Assembly (NCBI RefSeq): GCF_011046975.1 | Contig: NZ_CP049253.1 | Coordinates: 1,860,001-1,924,000 of the forward strand | Reading direction: 5' to 3' | Origin: Microbacterium amylolyticum | Lineage (GTDB): Bacteria > Actinomycetota > Actinomycetes > Actinomycetales > Microbacteriaceae | DNA length: 64,000 bases | Part shown: one piece after another, positions 9,664-18,797 of the stretch | Position numbering within the stretch: the stretch's first letter is position 1 | How the letters are laid out: every line of letters begins with the position of its first letter | Notes under the pieces: model-generated | What the model was told of the DNA's origin: nothing | Databases searched by the model: none | The model's input: only the letters and a program-made list of their open reading frames with translations | Translations under genes and position numbers: made by a program

Positions 9664-9680
9664 ATGCTAACTCTTAGCAT
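9664..9680. promoter_or_regulatory. Palindromic operator at marR start codon
   Basis: ATGCTAA CTC TTAGCAT is a perfect 7-bp inverted repeat with a 3-nt centre; its last two bases are the first two of the marR ATG. Size and position fit an autoregulatory MarR dimer site that would also cover the divergent beta-helix/DyP promoter about 75-90 bp away. Binding is inference. Confidence 0.6.
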
Positions 9681-10107
9681 GGTTAACGAACACGCATCTC
9701 AAGAAGCCTCCGACATCCGTGCGGCGACGCTGCGGCTCGCTCGGCGTATCCGGCAACAGCGGTCAATCGCCACGATGTCCGACGGTCAGTTTGCGGTTCT
9801 CGTCAATGTGTACTTGCACGGACCGCACACCCTCTCCGCACTGGCCGAGCGCGATGGTGTCACGGCGCCGTCGATGAACCGCACCGTGAACTGCCTCGAA
9901 GAGCTCGGGTACGTTACCCGCGCCTCCGACGACGAGGATCGCCGTAAGGTGCGCATCGCCATCACCGAACAAGGCTCAGCGGTTGTCGACGACACGGTGC
10001 AGCGCCGCGACGGCTGGCTGCAGGGCGTGCTCGACACCCTCGAACCCGATGACCGCGCCACCCTGCACGCCGCGGCCCAGATCATCCTGCGGGAGGTGCA
10101 CAGATGA
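9679..10107 (+). CDS. MarR-family transcriptional regulator
   Basis: 142 residues from ATG 9679. Winged-helix pattern: TLSALAERDGVTAPSMNRTV is the helix-turn-helix and the DEDRRKVRIAITEQG wing is the MarR signature. The start codon lies in a perfect palindrome, so the regulator probably represses itself. Its stop overlaps the start of the following MFS transporter (ATGA), the classical arrangement of a MarR repressor controlling an efflux pump. Confidence 0.88.
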   Translation: MVNEHASQEASDIRAATLRLARRIRQQRSIATMSDGQFAVLVNVYLHGPHTLSALAERDGVTAPSMNRTVNCLEELGYVTRASDDEDRRKVRIAITEQGSAVVDDTVQRRDGWLQGVLDTLEPDDRATLHAAAQIILREVHR

Positions 10108-11447
10108 AGATGTTCCGCTCGCTTAAGCTGTTCAACTTCCGCATCTGGTTCCTCGGAGCCCTGGTCTCGAACGTCGGCGCCTGGATGCAGGCAACGGCGC
10201 AGGACTGGGTCGTGCTCACGGAACTCACCGACCACGATGCCACGGCCGTCGGGCTCACGATGGCGTTCCAGTTCGGCCCGCCGCTGGTTCTCGTGGGGGT
10301 CACGGGCTGGGTCGCCGACCGCTTCGACCGGCGAACGCTGCTGCTGATCACCCAGTCCGTGCTCGGGCTCATCTCCGTGGCGATCGGTGTTCTGCTGATC
10401 CTCGATGTGATGACGCTGCCGATCATGTACGCGTTCGCCATCGCCTTCGGCGTCGCGAACGCATTCGATAGCCCCGCGCGCCAGGCGTTCGTCTCGGACA
10501 TCGTGGGCAGATCACAGGCGTCGAACGCTGTTGCCCTGAACTCCGCATCGTTCAACATGGCCCGGCTCATCGGTCCCGCTGCTGGCGCCATTTTGCTGAT
10601 CGCGGTCGGAAGCGGCTGGGTGTTCGTCATCAACGCGGTCACCTTCCTCGCGATGATCGCCGCGCTGGCGTTCCTGCGCACGGACGAACTGCAGCCGCGC
10701 GTGCTGCAGGCGAAGGGCGGCGGGCGGCTGATCGACGGCTTCCGCTATGTGACGGGACGCAAGGATCTCGTGATCGCCTTCATCATGGCGTTCTTGATGG
10801 GAGCCTTCGGGCTGAACTTCCCGATCTTCTCCTCCACCATGGCGATTGAATTCGGGCGGGACGCCGACGGCTATGGGCTGCTCTCCTCGTCGCTTGCTCT
10901 GGGATCCCTCGCCGGGGCATTGCTCGCCGCGAGGCGCGATCGTGCCCGGCTGCGCGTGGTCATGCTCGCCTCCGCCTGTTTCGGCGTCTCGCTTCTCGTC
11001 GCCTCGCAGATGCCGGGCTACTGGGCGTATGCCGCGGTGTGCATCGTCATCGGGTTCACCAGCGTGACGATGCTCACCACCACCAACGGGTACGTGCAGA
11101 CCACAACCGATCCGGCGCTCCGCGGCCGGGTTCTGGCGCTGTACCTTGCCGTGATCATGGGGGCCACCCCCGTTGGTGCCCCGCTCGTTGGCGCGATCAG
11201 CGATGCCTGGGGGCCGCGCGTTGCGTTGCTGTTCGGAGCGGGCGCCGGGCTGGTCGCCGCCGCAATCGGTGCGGGGTGGTTGCTGTTCTCCGGCCGGGTA
11301 CGCCGGGCCGAGGCGTTCCGGATCACGATCGATGAGACCCGTCCCATCACCATCGTGAACGAGGTGATTCCCGAACAGTTCAGCGATCAGGGAGCCCAGA
11401 CGACTCCGATTCGCGCCGTTTTGGAGGAGGACCGAAAGCGGCCCTGA
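10104..11447 (+). CDS. MFS transporter (drug-efflux-like)
   Basis: 447 residues with about twelve membrane segments; GWVADRFDRR is the loop 2-3 motif and the layout resembles EntS/MFS_3 exporters. It starts inside the marR stop codon, so it is translationally coupled and likely induced when MarR releases. The cytoplasmic tail of about 40 residues ends in charged residues. Substrate unknown. Confidence 0.85.
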   Translation: MKMFRSLKLFNFRIWFLGALVSNVGAWMQATAQDWVVLTELTDHDATAVGLTMAFQFGPPLVLVGVTGWVADRFDRRTLLLITQSVLGLISVAIGVLLILDVMTLPIMYAFAIAFGVANAFDSPARQAFVSDIVGRSQASNAVALNSASFNMARLIGPAAGAILLIAVGSGWVFVINAVTFLAMIAALAFLRTDELQPRVLQAKGGGRLIDGFRYVTGRKDLVIAFIMAFLMGAFGLNFPIFSSTMAIEFGRDADGYGLLSSSLALGSLAGALLAARRDRARLRVVMLASACFGVSLLVASQMPGYWAYAAVCIVIGFTSVTMLTTTNGYVQTTTDPALRGRVLALYLAVIMGATPVGAPLVGAISDAWGPRVALLFGAGAGLVAAAIGAGWLLFSGRVRRAEAFRITIDETRPITIVNEVIPEQFSDQGAQTTPIRAVLEEDRKRP

Positions 11448-11504
11448 TGGTCCTCTCCCACACCATGGGGGTGCGTGCAGGGGGTGCGCCGTAGGCTTGA
11501 CCCC

Positions 11505-12554
11505 ATGCATGGCGAGTACAAGGTGCCCGGTGGAAAGCTCGTGGTTGTCGACCTCGAGACTGCTGGCGGCAAGATCAGCGAGTTCGCGCTCGCCGGTGAC
11601 TTCTTTTTGGAGCCCGACGAGGCGCTGATCGACATCAACGCCGCGGTGACGGGGCTGCCGGAAACGGCCGACGTTCCGACGATCGCGGCCGCGATTCGCC
11701 AGGCGCTTCCGGGCGGTGCCCAGCTGCTCGGGTTCACGCCCGAGGCGGTCGGAACGGCCGTTCGACGGGCGCTGGCAACGGCCTCGTCGTGGGGTGACTT
11801 CGACTGGGAGATCATCGACGACCCGGCCGTTTCCCCGCTCGTCAACCTCGCGCTTGACGAGGTGCTTACCGAACGCGTCGGTGATGGCCGCAGGCGACCC
11901 ACTCTGCGGATCTGGGAGTGGGACAGCTCCGCCGTGGTCATCGGGTCGTTCCAGTCTTACAAGAACGAGGTGGACCCGGACGGGGCGAAGAAGCACGGCT
12001 TCGACGTTGTGCGCCGCATCTCGGGCGGCGGTGCCATGCTGATGGGCGCCGAGCAGATCATCACGTACTCGCTCTACGTTCCCGCATCGCTCGTGGCCGG
12101 TCTGACATTCGCCGACTCGTATGCGTTCCTCGACGACTGGGTGCTCCAGGCACTGCGTGGCATCGGCATTGAGGCGACGTATCAGCCGCTCAACGACATT
12201 GCGAGCCCGCACGGCAAGATCGGCGGCGCGGCGCAGAAGCGTCTCGCGAATGGCGGCATCCTGCATCACGCCACGCTCAGCTACGACATCGACGGACAGA
12301 TGATGACCGAGGTGCTGCGCATCGGGCGCGAGAAACTCAGCGACAAGGGAACCACCTCGGCGGCCAAGCGCGTCGACCCGCTCCGGACCCAGACGGGAAT
12401 GGCCCGGCGCGACATCATCGACGCGTTCATCGCCCAGTTCCAGACGTTCACGGGAGCCGAACGCGGCACTGTCAGCGCCGAAGAGCTCGCCGCGGCGGAG
12501 GAACTTGTTCGCACCAAGTTCTCCACGCACTCCTGGCTGCACCGCGTCCCGTGA
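11505..12554 (+). CDS. lplA: Lipoate-protein ligase family protein
   Basis: 349 residues. Residues 1 to about 100 resemble the accessory C-terminal domain of lipoate ligases placed at the N-terminus; the rest is the BPL/LplA catalytic fold with RRISGGGAMLM (the RRxxGGGxV lipoyl-AMP motif) and HGKIGGAAQKR (the KxxGxA lysine region). It should attach lipoate or octanoate to E2 and GcvH domains. A TAGGCT -10-like box lies 7 nt before the ATG, which suggests a leaderless mRNA. The methyltransferase gene overlaps its end by 4 nt (GTGA). Confidence 0.85.
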   Translation: MHGEYKVPGGKLVVVDLETAGGKISEFALAGDFFLEPDEALIDINAAVTGLPETADVPTIAAAIRQALPGGAQLLGFTPEAVGTAVRRALATASSWGDFDWEIIDDPAVSPLVNLALDEVLTERVGDGRRRPTLRIWEWDSSAVVIGSFQSYKNEVDPDGAKKHGFDVVRRISGGGAMLMGAEQIITYSLYVPASLVAGLTFADSYAFLDDWVLQALRGIGIEATYQPLNDIASPHGKIGGAAQKRLANGGILHHATLSYDIDGQMMTEVLRIGREKLSDKGTTSAAKRVDPLRTQTGMARRDIIDAFIAQFQTFTGAERGTVSAEELAAAEELVRTKFSTHSWLHRVP

Positions 12555-13492
12555 CCTTCACGACTCCGCAGGGCGGGCTGCGCGTCGCCGCGCCCGTTGC
12601 GATCCACCACGGCGACAACCTCGAGGTCATCCAGACGCTGCCCGATGCGGCGTTCACCATGATCTATCTCGACCCGCCGTTCAACACGGGCCGCAAGCGC
12701 CAGCACACCACGCAGACCGTCACACACGCTCCCGATGCGGTGAACATCGGCGCCGTCGAGGACGACGCCGGGGGAGCGCTGTTCGGTGATGCCTTTCTCA
12801 ACGCCACCGAGAACCCGGTCTGGAACGGCTTCCACGGCCGTAAATATGAGCGCGTGCGTCAGACGCTCACCACGTTCGACGATCGTTTCGACGATTACTG
12901 GGCGTTTCTCGAACCGCGGCTTACCGAGGCCTGGCGGCTGCTGGCCGAGGACGGAACGCTGTATCTCCACCTCGACTATCGCGAGGCGCACTACGCGAAG
13001 GTGATGCTGGACGCCGTCTTCGGGCGCGATCACTTCCTCAACGAGCTGATCTGGGCCTACGACTACGGGGCCAAGAGCCGGTCCCGGTGGCCAACGAAGC
13101 ACGACACGATTCTGGTCTACGTCAAGAACCCCGATAAGTACTTCTTCGACTCCGACGCTGTCGACCGTGAGCCCTACATGGCTCCGGGGCTCGTGGACAG
13201 TGAGAAGGTGGCACGCGGCAAGCTGCCCACCGACGTGTGGTGGCACACAATCGTGCCCACCAGCGGCGCCGAGCGCACCGGCTATCCCACGCAGAAGCCC
13301 GAGGGCATTCTGAAGCGGATGGTGCAAGCATCGACGCGGCCAGGGGACCGGGTGCTGGACTTCTTCGCGGGGTCGGGAACAACGGGAGCTGTCGCCTCGA
13401 AGCTCGGACGTCAGGCGGTTCTTGTCGACGGCAATCCGCGCGCAATCGAGATCATGCAGAAGCGGATGCCGCATGCGATTGTGATTCGCTAG
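12551..13492 (+). CDS. Site-specific DNA methyltransferase (N4/N6 amino type), orphan
   Basis: 313 residues. Motif IV is visible as DPPF near residue 38 and motif I as FAGSGTTG near residue 275, so the order is permuted (catalytic before SAM-binding), as in beta-type amino-methyltransferases (N6_N4_Mtase). YPTQKPEGIL is the conserved segment before motif I. No restriction endonuclease is adjacent, so this is probably an orphan regulatory or epigenetic methylase. Overlaps the lipoate ligase gene by 4 nt. Confidence 0.88.
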   Translation: MTFTTPQGGLRVAAPVAIHHGDNLEVIQTLPDAAFTMIYLDPPFNTGRKRQHTTQTVTHAPDAVNIGAVEDDAGGALFGDAFLNATENPVWNGFHGRKYERVRQTLTTFDDRFDDYWAFLEPRLTEAWRLLAEDGTLYLHLDYREAHYAKVMLDAVFGRDHFLNELIWAYDYGAKSRSRWPTKHDTILVYVKNPDKYFFDSDAVDREPYMAPGLVDSEKVARGKLPTDVWWHTIVPTSGAERTGYPTQKPEGILKRMVQASTRPGDRVLDFFAGSGTTGAVASKLGRQAVLVDGNPRAIEIMQKRMPHAIVIR

Positions 13493-13558
13493 CGGCGGCA
13501 TATTCCGGTTTCGACACGTGATGTGCAGCCCTGGCAGTATTTCGCTATCGTCGGGTGG

Positions 13559-14665
13559 ATGACCGTCACTCTCCGGCCTTTGGATATCGACGATGACGCC
13601 GATCGCGCGAGCCTGATCGAGTTCCTCACCTCGAACGAGTTCCCGTTTCATGTGCGACGCCGGGTCGATGTCGCGGCAGTGGAAGAACGCATCGCCGACG
13701 GCGATTTCTCGGCGCCCAGCCATGCTGCGCTGCGCATCGAGGACGACGGAAACCTGATCGGTATCGTCGTCCTCGACGACCTTGACGACGGTGATCCCCT
13801 GTTCGATGTGCGCCTTGCCGAGAAGTTCCGGGGGAAGGGCCTGGGCGTTCAGGCGCTCACCGCGCTCGCCGACTATGTGTTTCGTGCCTACCCCGACGTC
13901 GACAGGATCGAGGGGCAAACGCGTGACGACAACCGTGCCATGCGGCGATCGATGCTGCGCGCGGGTTTTGTCAAAGAGGCGCACTATCGCGGCGGGTGGC
14001 CGACCGACGCCGGCCCGCGCGACTCGATCGCCTACGGCCTACTGCGATCTGACCACGAGAGTGGCACCGTGACGCCGTTGACGTGGGACGACGAAGCGCC
14101 GGAGCGGGCAGGAGGGCCGTCTACTGCCGTGCCGATCCGAACCGATCGCCTCACCCTGCGACCACATCTGCAGAGCGACACCGATGCCTTGTTCGGCATT
14201 TATTCGCGCCCCGACGTTGTTAAGTACCTGCTGGAAGAGGCATGGTCGCCCGATACCGCCGTCGAGAAAATTCGCCTTCGCACGTCACGCAACGATCTCG
14301 ACGGACCCGCCGGTGCCCTCGCGCTCGTGATCACGCGCAAGGGCGTTGTCATCGGCGACGTGGCGGTCTGGTGGACCGATCGCGAACGGAAGGTCGCCGA
14401 GATCGGATGGGTTCTCAGCCCCGACCACGCCGGCCAGGGCTTCGCGACCGAAGCTGTTTCGGCAGCGTTGAACCTGGCCTTCGACCGCTTCGGCGCGCAT
14501 CGCCTTGTTGCGCAGATGGACGCCCGAAACGCGGCATCGGCGGCACTCGCCACACGCGTCGGTATGGTGCGCGAGGGTCATCACCGACAGGACTGGTGGA
14601 GCAAAGGGGAATGGACGGACACCCTGGTATACGCAATGCTGGCCGACGATCGTCCGGCGGCGTAG
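13559..14665 (+). CDS. Tandem GNAT acetyltransferase
   Basis: 368 residues holding two complete GNAT domains. The first (about 1-175) has the acetyl-CoA loop FRGKGLGVQAL, the second (about 195-360) has HAGQGFATEAV and the RimJ-type start RTDRLTLRPH. The second domain looks like a RimJ/RimL Ala/Ser acetyltransferase, the first like a general GNAT_3. ATG 13559 is preceded at 7 nt by TATCGT, consistent with leaderless transcription. Acceptor unknown. Confidence 0.82.
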   Translation: MTVTLRPLDIDDDADRASLIEFLTSNEFPFHVRRRVDVAAVEERIADGDFSAPSHAALRIEDDGNLIGIVVLDDLDDGDPLFDVRLAEKFRGKGLGVQALTALADYVFRAYPDVDRIEGQTRDDNRAMRRSMLRAGFVKEAHYRGGWPTDAGPRDSIAYGLLRSDHESGTVTPLTWDDEAPERAGGPSTAVPIRTDRLTLRPHLQSDTDALFGIYSRPDVVKYLLEEAWSPDTAVEKIRLRTSRNDLDGPAGALALVITRKGVVIGDVAVWWTDRERKVAEIGWVLSPDHAGQGFATEAVSAALNLAFDRFGAHRLVAQMDARNAASAALATRVGMVREGHHRQDWWSKGEWTDTLVYAMLADDRPAA

Positions 14666-14819
14666 CGCGACGGTTTCTGTTGTCGTGATCGTTCCGGCCG
14701 TCGGAGCTTCACTCGGTTGGTGCGCGCCGCATCGGGTGAAGATGCCGTGCTTCATGCACGCCCGATAGCGATTTCCTATACCTCTTCGGCGCCGGGGGCT
14801 GTCGCGCTAGCGTTGCACC

Positions 14820-15812
14820 ATGCGCTTTGGAACCTTTATCCCGCAGGGCTGGCGATTCGATCTCGTCGGCATCGATCCTTCCGAGCAGTGGGCCACAATG
14901 CAGCGGCTCGCCCAACGTGCCGACGATGGCCCGTGGGAGTCGCTGTGGGTCTACGACCACTTCCACACAACGCCCGTGCCAAGCGAGGAGGCAACGCACG
15001 AGGCCTGGACGCTGATGTCCGCCTTCGCCGCGTCGACATCGCGCATCCGCCTGGGTCAGATGTGCACTTGCATGGGTTACCGCAACCCCGCGTATCTCGC
15101 GAAGGTCGCCGCGACGGTTGATCACGTCTCGAGCGGACGCGTCGAGATGGGCATCGGCGGCGGCTGGTACGAGCACGAGTGGCGCGCCTATGGCTACGGG
15201 TTCCCGGCGATCGGCGATCGCCTGCGTGCCTTGCGCGAGGGCGTCGAGATCATGAAGCAGGGATGGGAGACGGGCCGGGCAACGCTCGACGGACGCTACT
15301 TCCAGGTGGACGGGGCCATTGTGCAGCCGCAGCCGATTCAGCAGCCAGGTATTCCGATCTGGGTGGCCGGCGGCGGAGAGAAGGTCACACTGAAGATCGC
15401 CGCGACCTACGCCTCGTACACGAACTTCGGCAGCGCAAATGTCGATGAATTCCGGCACAAGAACCAGGTGCTCCAGGGCCACTGCGATGCGCTCGGGCGT
15501 GACCACACGGAGATCACCCGGTCGACGAGCATCAACGTTGTTCTCGGCGAGAACCAGGCGGACGTGAACGATCGCCTCGCGCGCATCACCGACCGCGCGA
15601 ACCGCTTTGTGCCCGAATCCGGACGCGAGCGATTCCTGGAGGACATCGCCCCGGCGTCTCCGGGAATTGGCACACCCGAACAGGTGGCTGAGCACCTGCA
15701 GGCGCTGAAAGAGGCCGGCGTCGACTACACCATCGCCTACTTCCCCGAGCTGGCCTACGACACCTCGGGCGCCGAGCTTTTCGAGAAGCAGGTGATCCCG
15801 GCACTCGCCTGA
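14820..15812 (+). CDS. LLM-class F420-dependent oxidoreductase
   Basis: 330 residues of the luciferase-like monooxygenase fold: N-terminal MRFGTFIPQG strand, RIRLGQMCTCMGYRNP segment, GRVEMGIGGGWYEHE (the typical F420/FMN-binding loop) and IPIWVAGGGEK. The TIGR03560-like subgroup is the best fit. The substrate cannot be read from the sequence. TAGCGT lies 6 nt before the ATG (leaderless-type promoter). Confidence 0.85.
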   Translation: MRFGTFIPQGWRFDLVGIDPSEQWATMQRLAQRADDGPWESLWVYDHFHTTPVPSEEATHEAWTLMSAFAASTSRIRLGQMCTCMGYRNPAYLAKVAATVDHVSSGRVEMGIGGGWYEHEWRAYGYGFPAIGDRLRALREGVEIMKQGWETGRATLDGRYFQVDGAIVQPQPIQQPGIPIWVAGGGEKVTLKIAATYASYTNFGSANVDEFRHKNQVLQGHCDALGRDHTEITRSTSINVVLGENQADVNDRLARITDRANRFVPESGRERFLEDIAPASPGIGTPEQVAEHLQALKEAGVDYTIAYFPELAYDTSGAELFEKQVIPALA

Positions 15813-15869
15813 CACCGACGTTGAGGGCGATCGGGCAGGATGGGCGATAGCTACTCACAAGGGGGACGC

Positions 15870-17021
15870 ATGTTCGGCAACAATCGACGTACTCCTCCCG
15901 CCGTCGCGCGGGAGATCGTGAAGAAGGCCGAAGCGCCGAGATCGCTGTGGCGCGACCATTTCGGCACGCTGGCCACACGTTCTGTGCAGATCATCGCGAT
16001 CGGTGTTTTTGCGGCGGCGCTCGTGTGGTCGCTGCACACCATCACCGTCGTGGTGATCCCCGTTATCCTCGCGCTGATCTTTGCGGCGGCGTTCGAGCCG
16101 ATCATGCGTCGCCTGCGCCTGGTGATGCCATCTCTGCTGGCCACCGTGATCGTCCTGCTGGCGATCGTCGGGGTGATCGGCGGTGTCATCTGGGCGATGG
16201 TGCGCGCCATTCTGGCGCAGTGGAACGATCTGTACACCAGCGCTGAAAGTGGTGTTCAGCAGATTCTCGTCTGGGTGAACGAACTGCCCTTCGCACCTGA
16301 CGAAGAGCAGCTGCTGGAGTGGTGGCAGTCGATTCAAGACTTCGTCCTCAGCGCGCAGTTCGGCTCCGCTGTCGGTAGCGGTGCGTTGGCCGGTGTCAGC
16401 GCGATCGCCTCGTTCGTGACGGGCCTCGTGCTGATGACGGTTGTGCTGTTCTTCTTCCTCAAGGACGGCCCGCAGATCTGGACCTTCCTGATCCGGCCCT
16501 TCGAGGGCGGCTGGCGCGACCGCATGGAGCGCGTCGGCTCGAAGAGCGTCAGCACGCTTGGCGCCTACGTTCGCGGAACGGCGGCCGTCGCCGCGGTCGA
16601 TGCGATCGGTATCGGAGTTGGTCTGGCGATTCTGCAGGTTCCCATGTGGTTCCCGCTGATGCTCGTGGTGTTCCTGCTGTCGTTCATCCCGATCGTGGGT
16701 GCCACGCTGGCCGGAATTCTCGCGGCGCTCGTCGGCCTCGTCGATGGCGGCCTGTGGACGGCCATCATCATCGTCATCATCGTGATCGGTGTGAACCAGC
16801 TCGAGAGCAACTTCCTGCAGCCGGTCCTCATGGGACGCACGCTCAAGCTGCACGCTCTCGCGATCCTCGTCGCGTTGATGGTCGGTACCGTTCTCGCCGG
16901 CATTCTCGGCGCCGTTCTCGCGGTGCCGCTGGCAGCGGTGGCCTGGGGCATCATCCAGGTCTGGGACGGCGAGAACCTTCCCGCGCGCTGGGCGCGCCCG
17001 AAGGAGAAGAAAGAGCTGTAA
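15870..17021 (+). CDS. AI-2E family transporter (TqsA/PerM-like)
   Basis: 383 residues with eight or so hydrophobic segments and the family layout: two N-terminal segments, a soluble amphipathic region (about 90-160), then LVLMTVVLFFFLKDG, and a C-terminal GVNQLESNFLQPVLMGRTLKLH signature. Members export autoinducer-2 or act as Na+/H+ antiporters; the role here is open. ATG 15870 is chosen over ATG 15840 because AAGGGGGA lies directly before it. Confidence 0.85.
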   Translation: MFGNNRRTPPAVAREIVKKAEAPRSLWRDHFGTLATRSVQIIAIGVFAAALVWSLHTITVVVIPVILALIFAAAFEPIMRRLRLVMPSLLATVIVLLAIVGVIGGVIWAMVRAILAQWNDLYTSAESGVQQILVWVNELPFAPDEEQLLEWWQSIQDFVLSAQFGSAVGSGALAGVSAIASFVTGLVLMTVVLFFFLKDGPQIWTFLIRPFEGGWRDRMERVGSKSVSTLGAYVRGTAAVAAVDAIGIGVGLAILQVPMWFPLMLVVFLLSFIPIVGATLAGILAALVGLVDGGLWTAIIIVIIVIGVNQLESNFLQPVLMGRTLKLHALAILVALMVGTVLAGILGAVLAVPLAAVAWGIIQVWDGENLPARWARPKEKKEL

Positions 17022-17034
17022 CGGCTCCTCCAAC

Positions 17035-17076
17035 GCACTGGGCGTCATCCTCCGCGCGGAGGATGACGCCCAGTGC
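17035..17076. terminator. Bidirectional terminator between converging genes
   Basis: Perfect 19-bp inverted repeat (17035-17053 with 17058-17076) around a 4-nt GCGC loop, located between the AI-2E transporter (+) and pgm (-). Confidence 0.8.
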
Positions 17077-17087
17077 GTATGTGCGGG

Positions 17088-18731
17088 TCAGGCGCCGAGG
17101 ATCTGATCCACGATCGCCGCAGCCTCGCGCTGCACCTCGGCAAGGTGCTGGGGGCCCTTGAGGCTCTCGGCGTACAGCTTGTACACGTCTTCTGTTCCCG
17201 ACGGGCGCGCGGCAAACCACGCGAACTCGGTCTGCACCTTGAGTCCACCGATGGCCGCACCATTGCCCGGAGCATGCGACAGCTTGGCCGTGATCGGGTC
17301 GCCGGCCAGAGTCTCGGCCGTGACGTCCTCCGGCGAAAGCTTCTTCAGCGCCGCCTTCTGCGCGGGCGTCGCCGGCGCGTCAACGCGCGCATAGCTCGAC
17401 GCGCCATATTCGGCCTCGAGCTCGGCATATCGTTGCGATGGAGTCTTCCCGGTAACGGCGATGATTTCGGCCGCCAGCAGGCAGAGGATGATGCCGTCCT
17501 TGTCCGTTGTCCATACGCCGCCATCGCGGCGCAGGAACGACGCACCCGCCGACTCCTCACCGCCGAAGGCGACAGAACTGTCGATCAGGCCCGGCACGAA
17601 CCACTTGAATCCGACGGGAACCTCAAGCATGGTGCGCCGCAGGGATGCGGTGACCCGGTCGATCATCATCGACGAGACAAGCGTCTTGCCCACCGCCGAG
17701 TTCTCTTCCCACCCGGAACGGTGCGAGAACAGATACTCGATCGCGACGGCCAGATAGTGGTTCGGGTTCATCAGTCCCGCGTCGGGCGTGACAATGCCGT
17801 GACGGTCGGCGTCGGCATCGTTGCCGGTGAGAACGTCGAACTCGTCCTTACGCGCCACAACGGACGCCATCGCCGACGGCGACGATGGATCCATGCGGAT
17901 CTTCTCGTCCCAGTCCAGGGTCATAAAGCGCCACGTGGGGTCGACATCGGGGTTGACCACCGTCAGGTCGATTCCGTAGACCTCGGCGATCAGCTGCCAG
18001 TACTCCACCGACGCGCCGCCCATGGGGTCAGTGCCAATGCGCACACCGGCGTCGCGGATCGCATCCATGTCGATGATGTTGCCGAGATCGCGCACATACG
18101 CATCACGGAAGTCGTAGCTGGCGATGTGATCGCGCTCGATATCGGCGAAGCGCACGCGCTTGACGCCCTCGAGGCCGCCCGCGATGAGCTCGTTGGCGCG
18201 ATCCGCGATCCAGTTCGTTGCATCCGTGTCGGCGGGGCCACCGTGCGGAGGGTTGTACTTGAAACCGCCATCCTGCGGAGGGTTGTGGCTGGGGGTTACG
18301 ACGATGCCATCAGCGAGACCGGGGTCGTCCGTCAACTTGCCGACGTTGTGGGCAATGATCGCGTGGCTGAGCGCTGGGGTCGGCACCCACGCATCGTGCG
18401 TATCGATGCGAACATCGACCTCGTTGGCCACAAGCACCTCGATCGCTGTGTGCTCCGCCGGAAGCGACAGCGCGTGCGTATCGCGTCCGAGGAACAACGG
18501 TCCGCCGATGCCCTGCTGCGCGCGATAATCGACGATCGCCTGCGTCGTCGCGAGGATGTGATCCTCGTTGAACGCGGTCGCGAGACTGGATCCGCGGTGG
18601 CCGCTGGTACCGAAGGCCACGCGCTGCGCGGCGACCTGTGGATCGGGGCGCAGATCGTAGTACGCCGCAATCAGCGCGTCGATGTCTGTCAGGTCGCTGG
18701 CTTCTGCGGGAAGTCCTGCTCGACTGGTCAT
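17088..18731 (-). CDS. pgm: Phosphoglucomutase (alpha-D-glucose-phosphate specific)
   Basis: 547 residues, the usual length. Interconverts glucose-1-phosphate and glucose-6-phosphate. The catalytic phosphoserine loop is VVTPSHNPP, the metal loop is NDADADRHG, and the sugar-binding loop is GGEESAG. ATG 18731 is preferred over the upstream ATG because it starts MTSRAGLPAEASDL, the normal N-terminus. Converges on the transporter gene through a shared terminator. Confidence 0.95.
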   Translation of the reverse strand: MTSRAGLPAEASDLTDIDALIAAYYDLRPDPQVAAQRVAFGTSGHRGSSLATAFNEDHILATTQAIVDYRAQQGIGGPLFLGRDTHALSLPAEHTAIEVLVANEVDVRIDTHDAWVPTPALSHAIIAHNVGKLTDDPGLADGIVVTPSHNPPQDGGFKYNPPHGGPADTDATNWIADRANELIAGGLEGVKRVRFADIERDHIASYDFRDAYVRDLGNIIDMDAIRDAGVRIGTDPMGGASVEYWQLIAEVYGIDLTVVNPDVDPTWRFMTLDWDEKIRMDPSSPSAMASVVARKDEFDVLTGNDADADRHGIVTPDAGLMNPNHYLAVAIEYLFSHRSGWEENSAVGKTLVSSMMIDRVTASLRRTMLEVPVGFKWFVPGLIDSSVAFGGEESAGASFLRRDGGVWTTDKDGIILCLLAAEIIAVTGKTPSQRYAELEAEYGASSYARVDAPATPAQKAALKKLSPEDVTAETLAGDPITAKLSHAPGNGAAIGGLKVQTEFAWFAARPSGTEDVYKLYAESLKGPQHLAEVQREAAAIVDQILGA

Positions 18732-18797
18732 GGTGCCAGTCTGCCAGGGCGTGCCGTACGTCGCGAGATCTCGTGACACCGCATTAGAGTTTCAAGC

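Noticed and set aside
14666..14819. Possible riboswitch or small RNA upstream of the LLM gene
   Set aside because: Only short stems (for example TGCTTCATGCA) and no known aptamer pattern; the gene appears to have a leaderless promoter.
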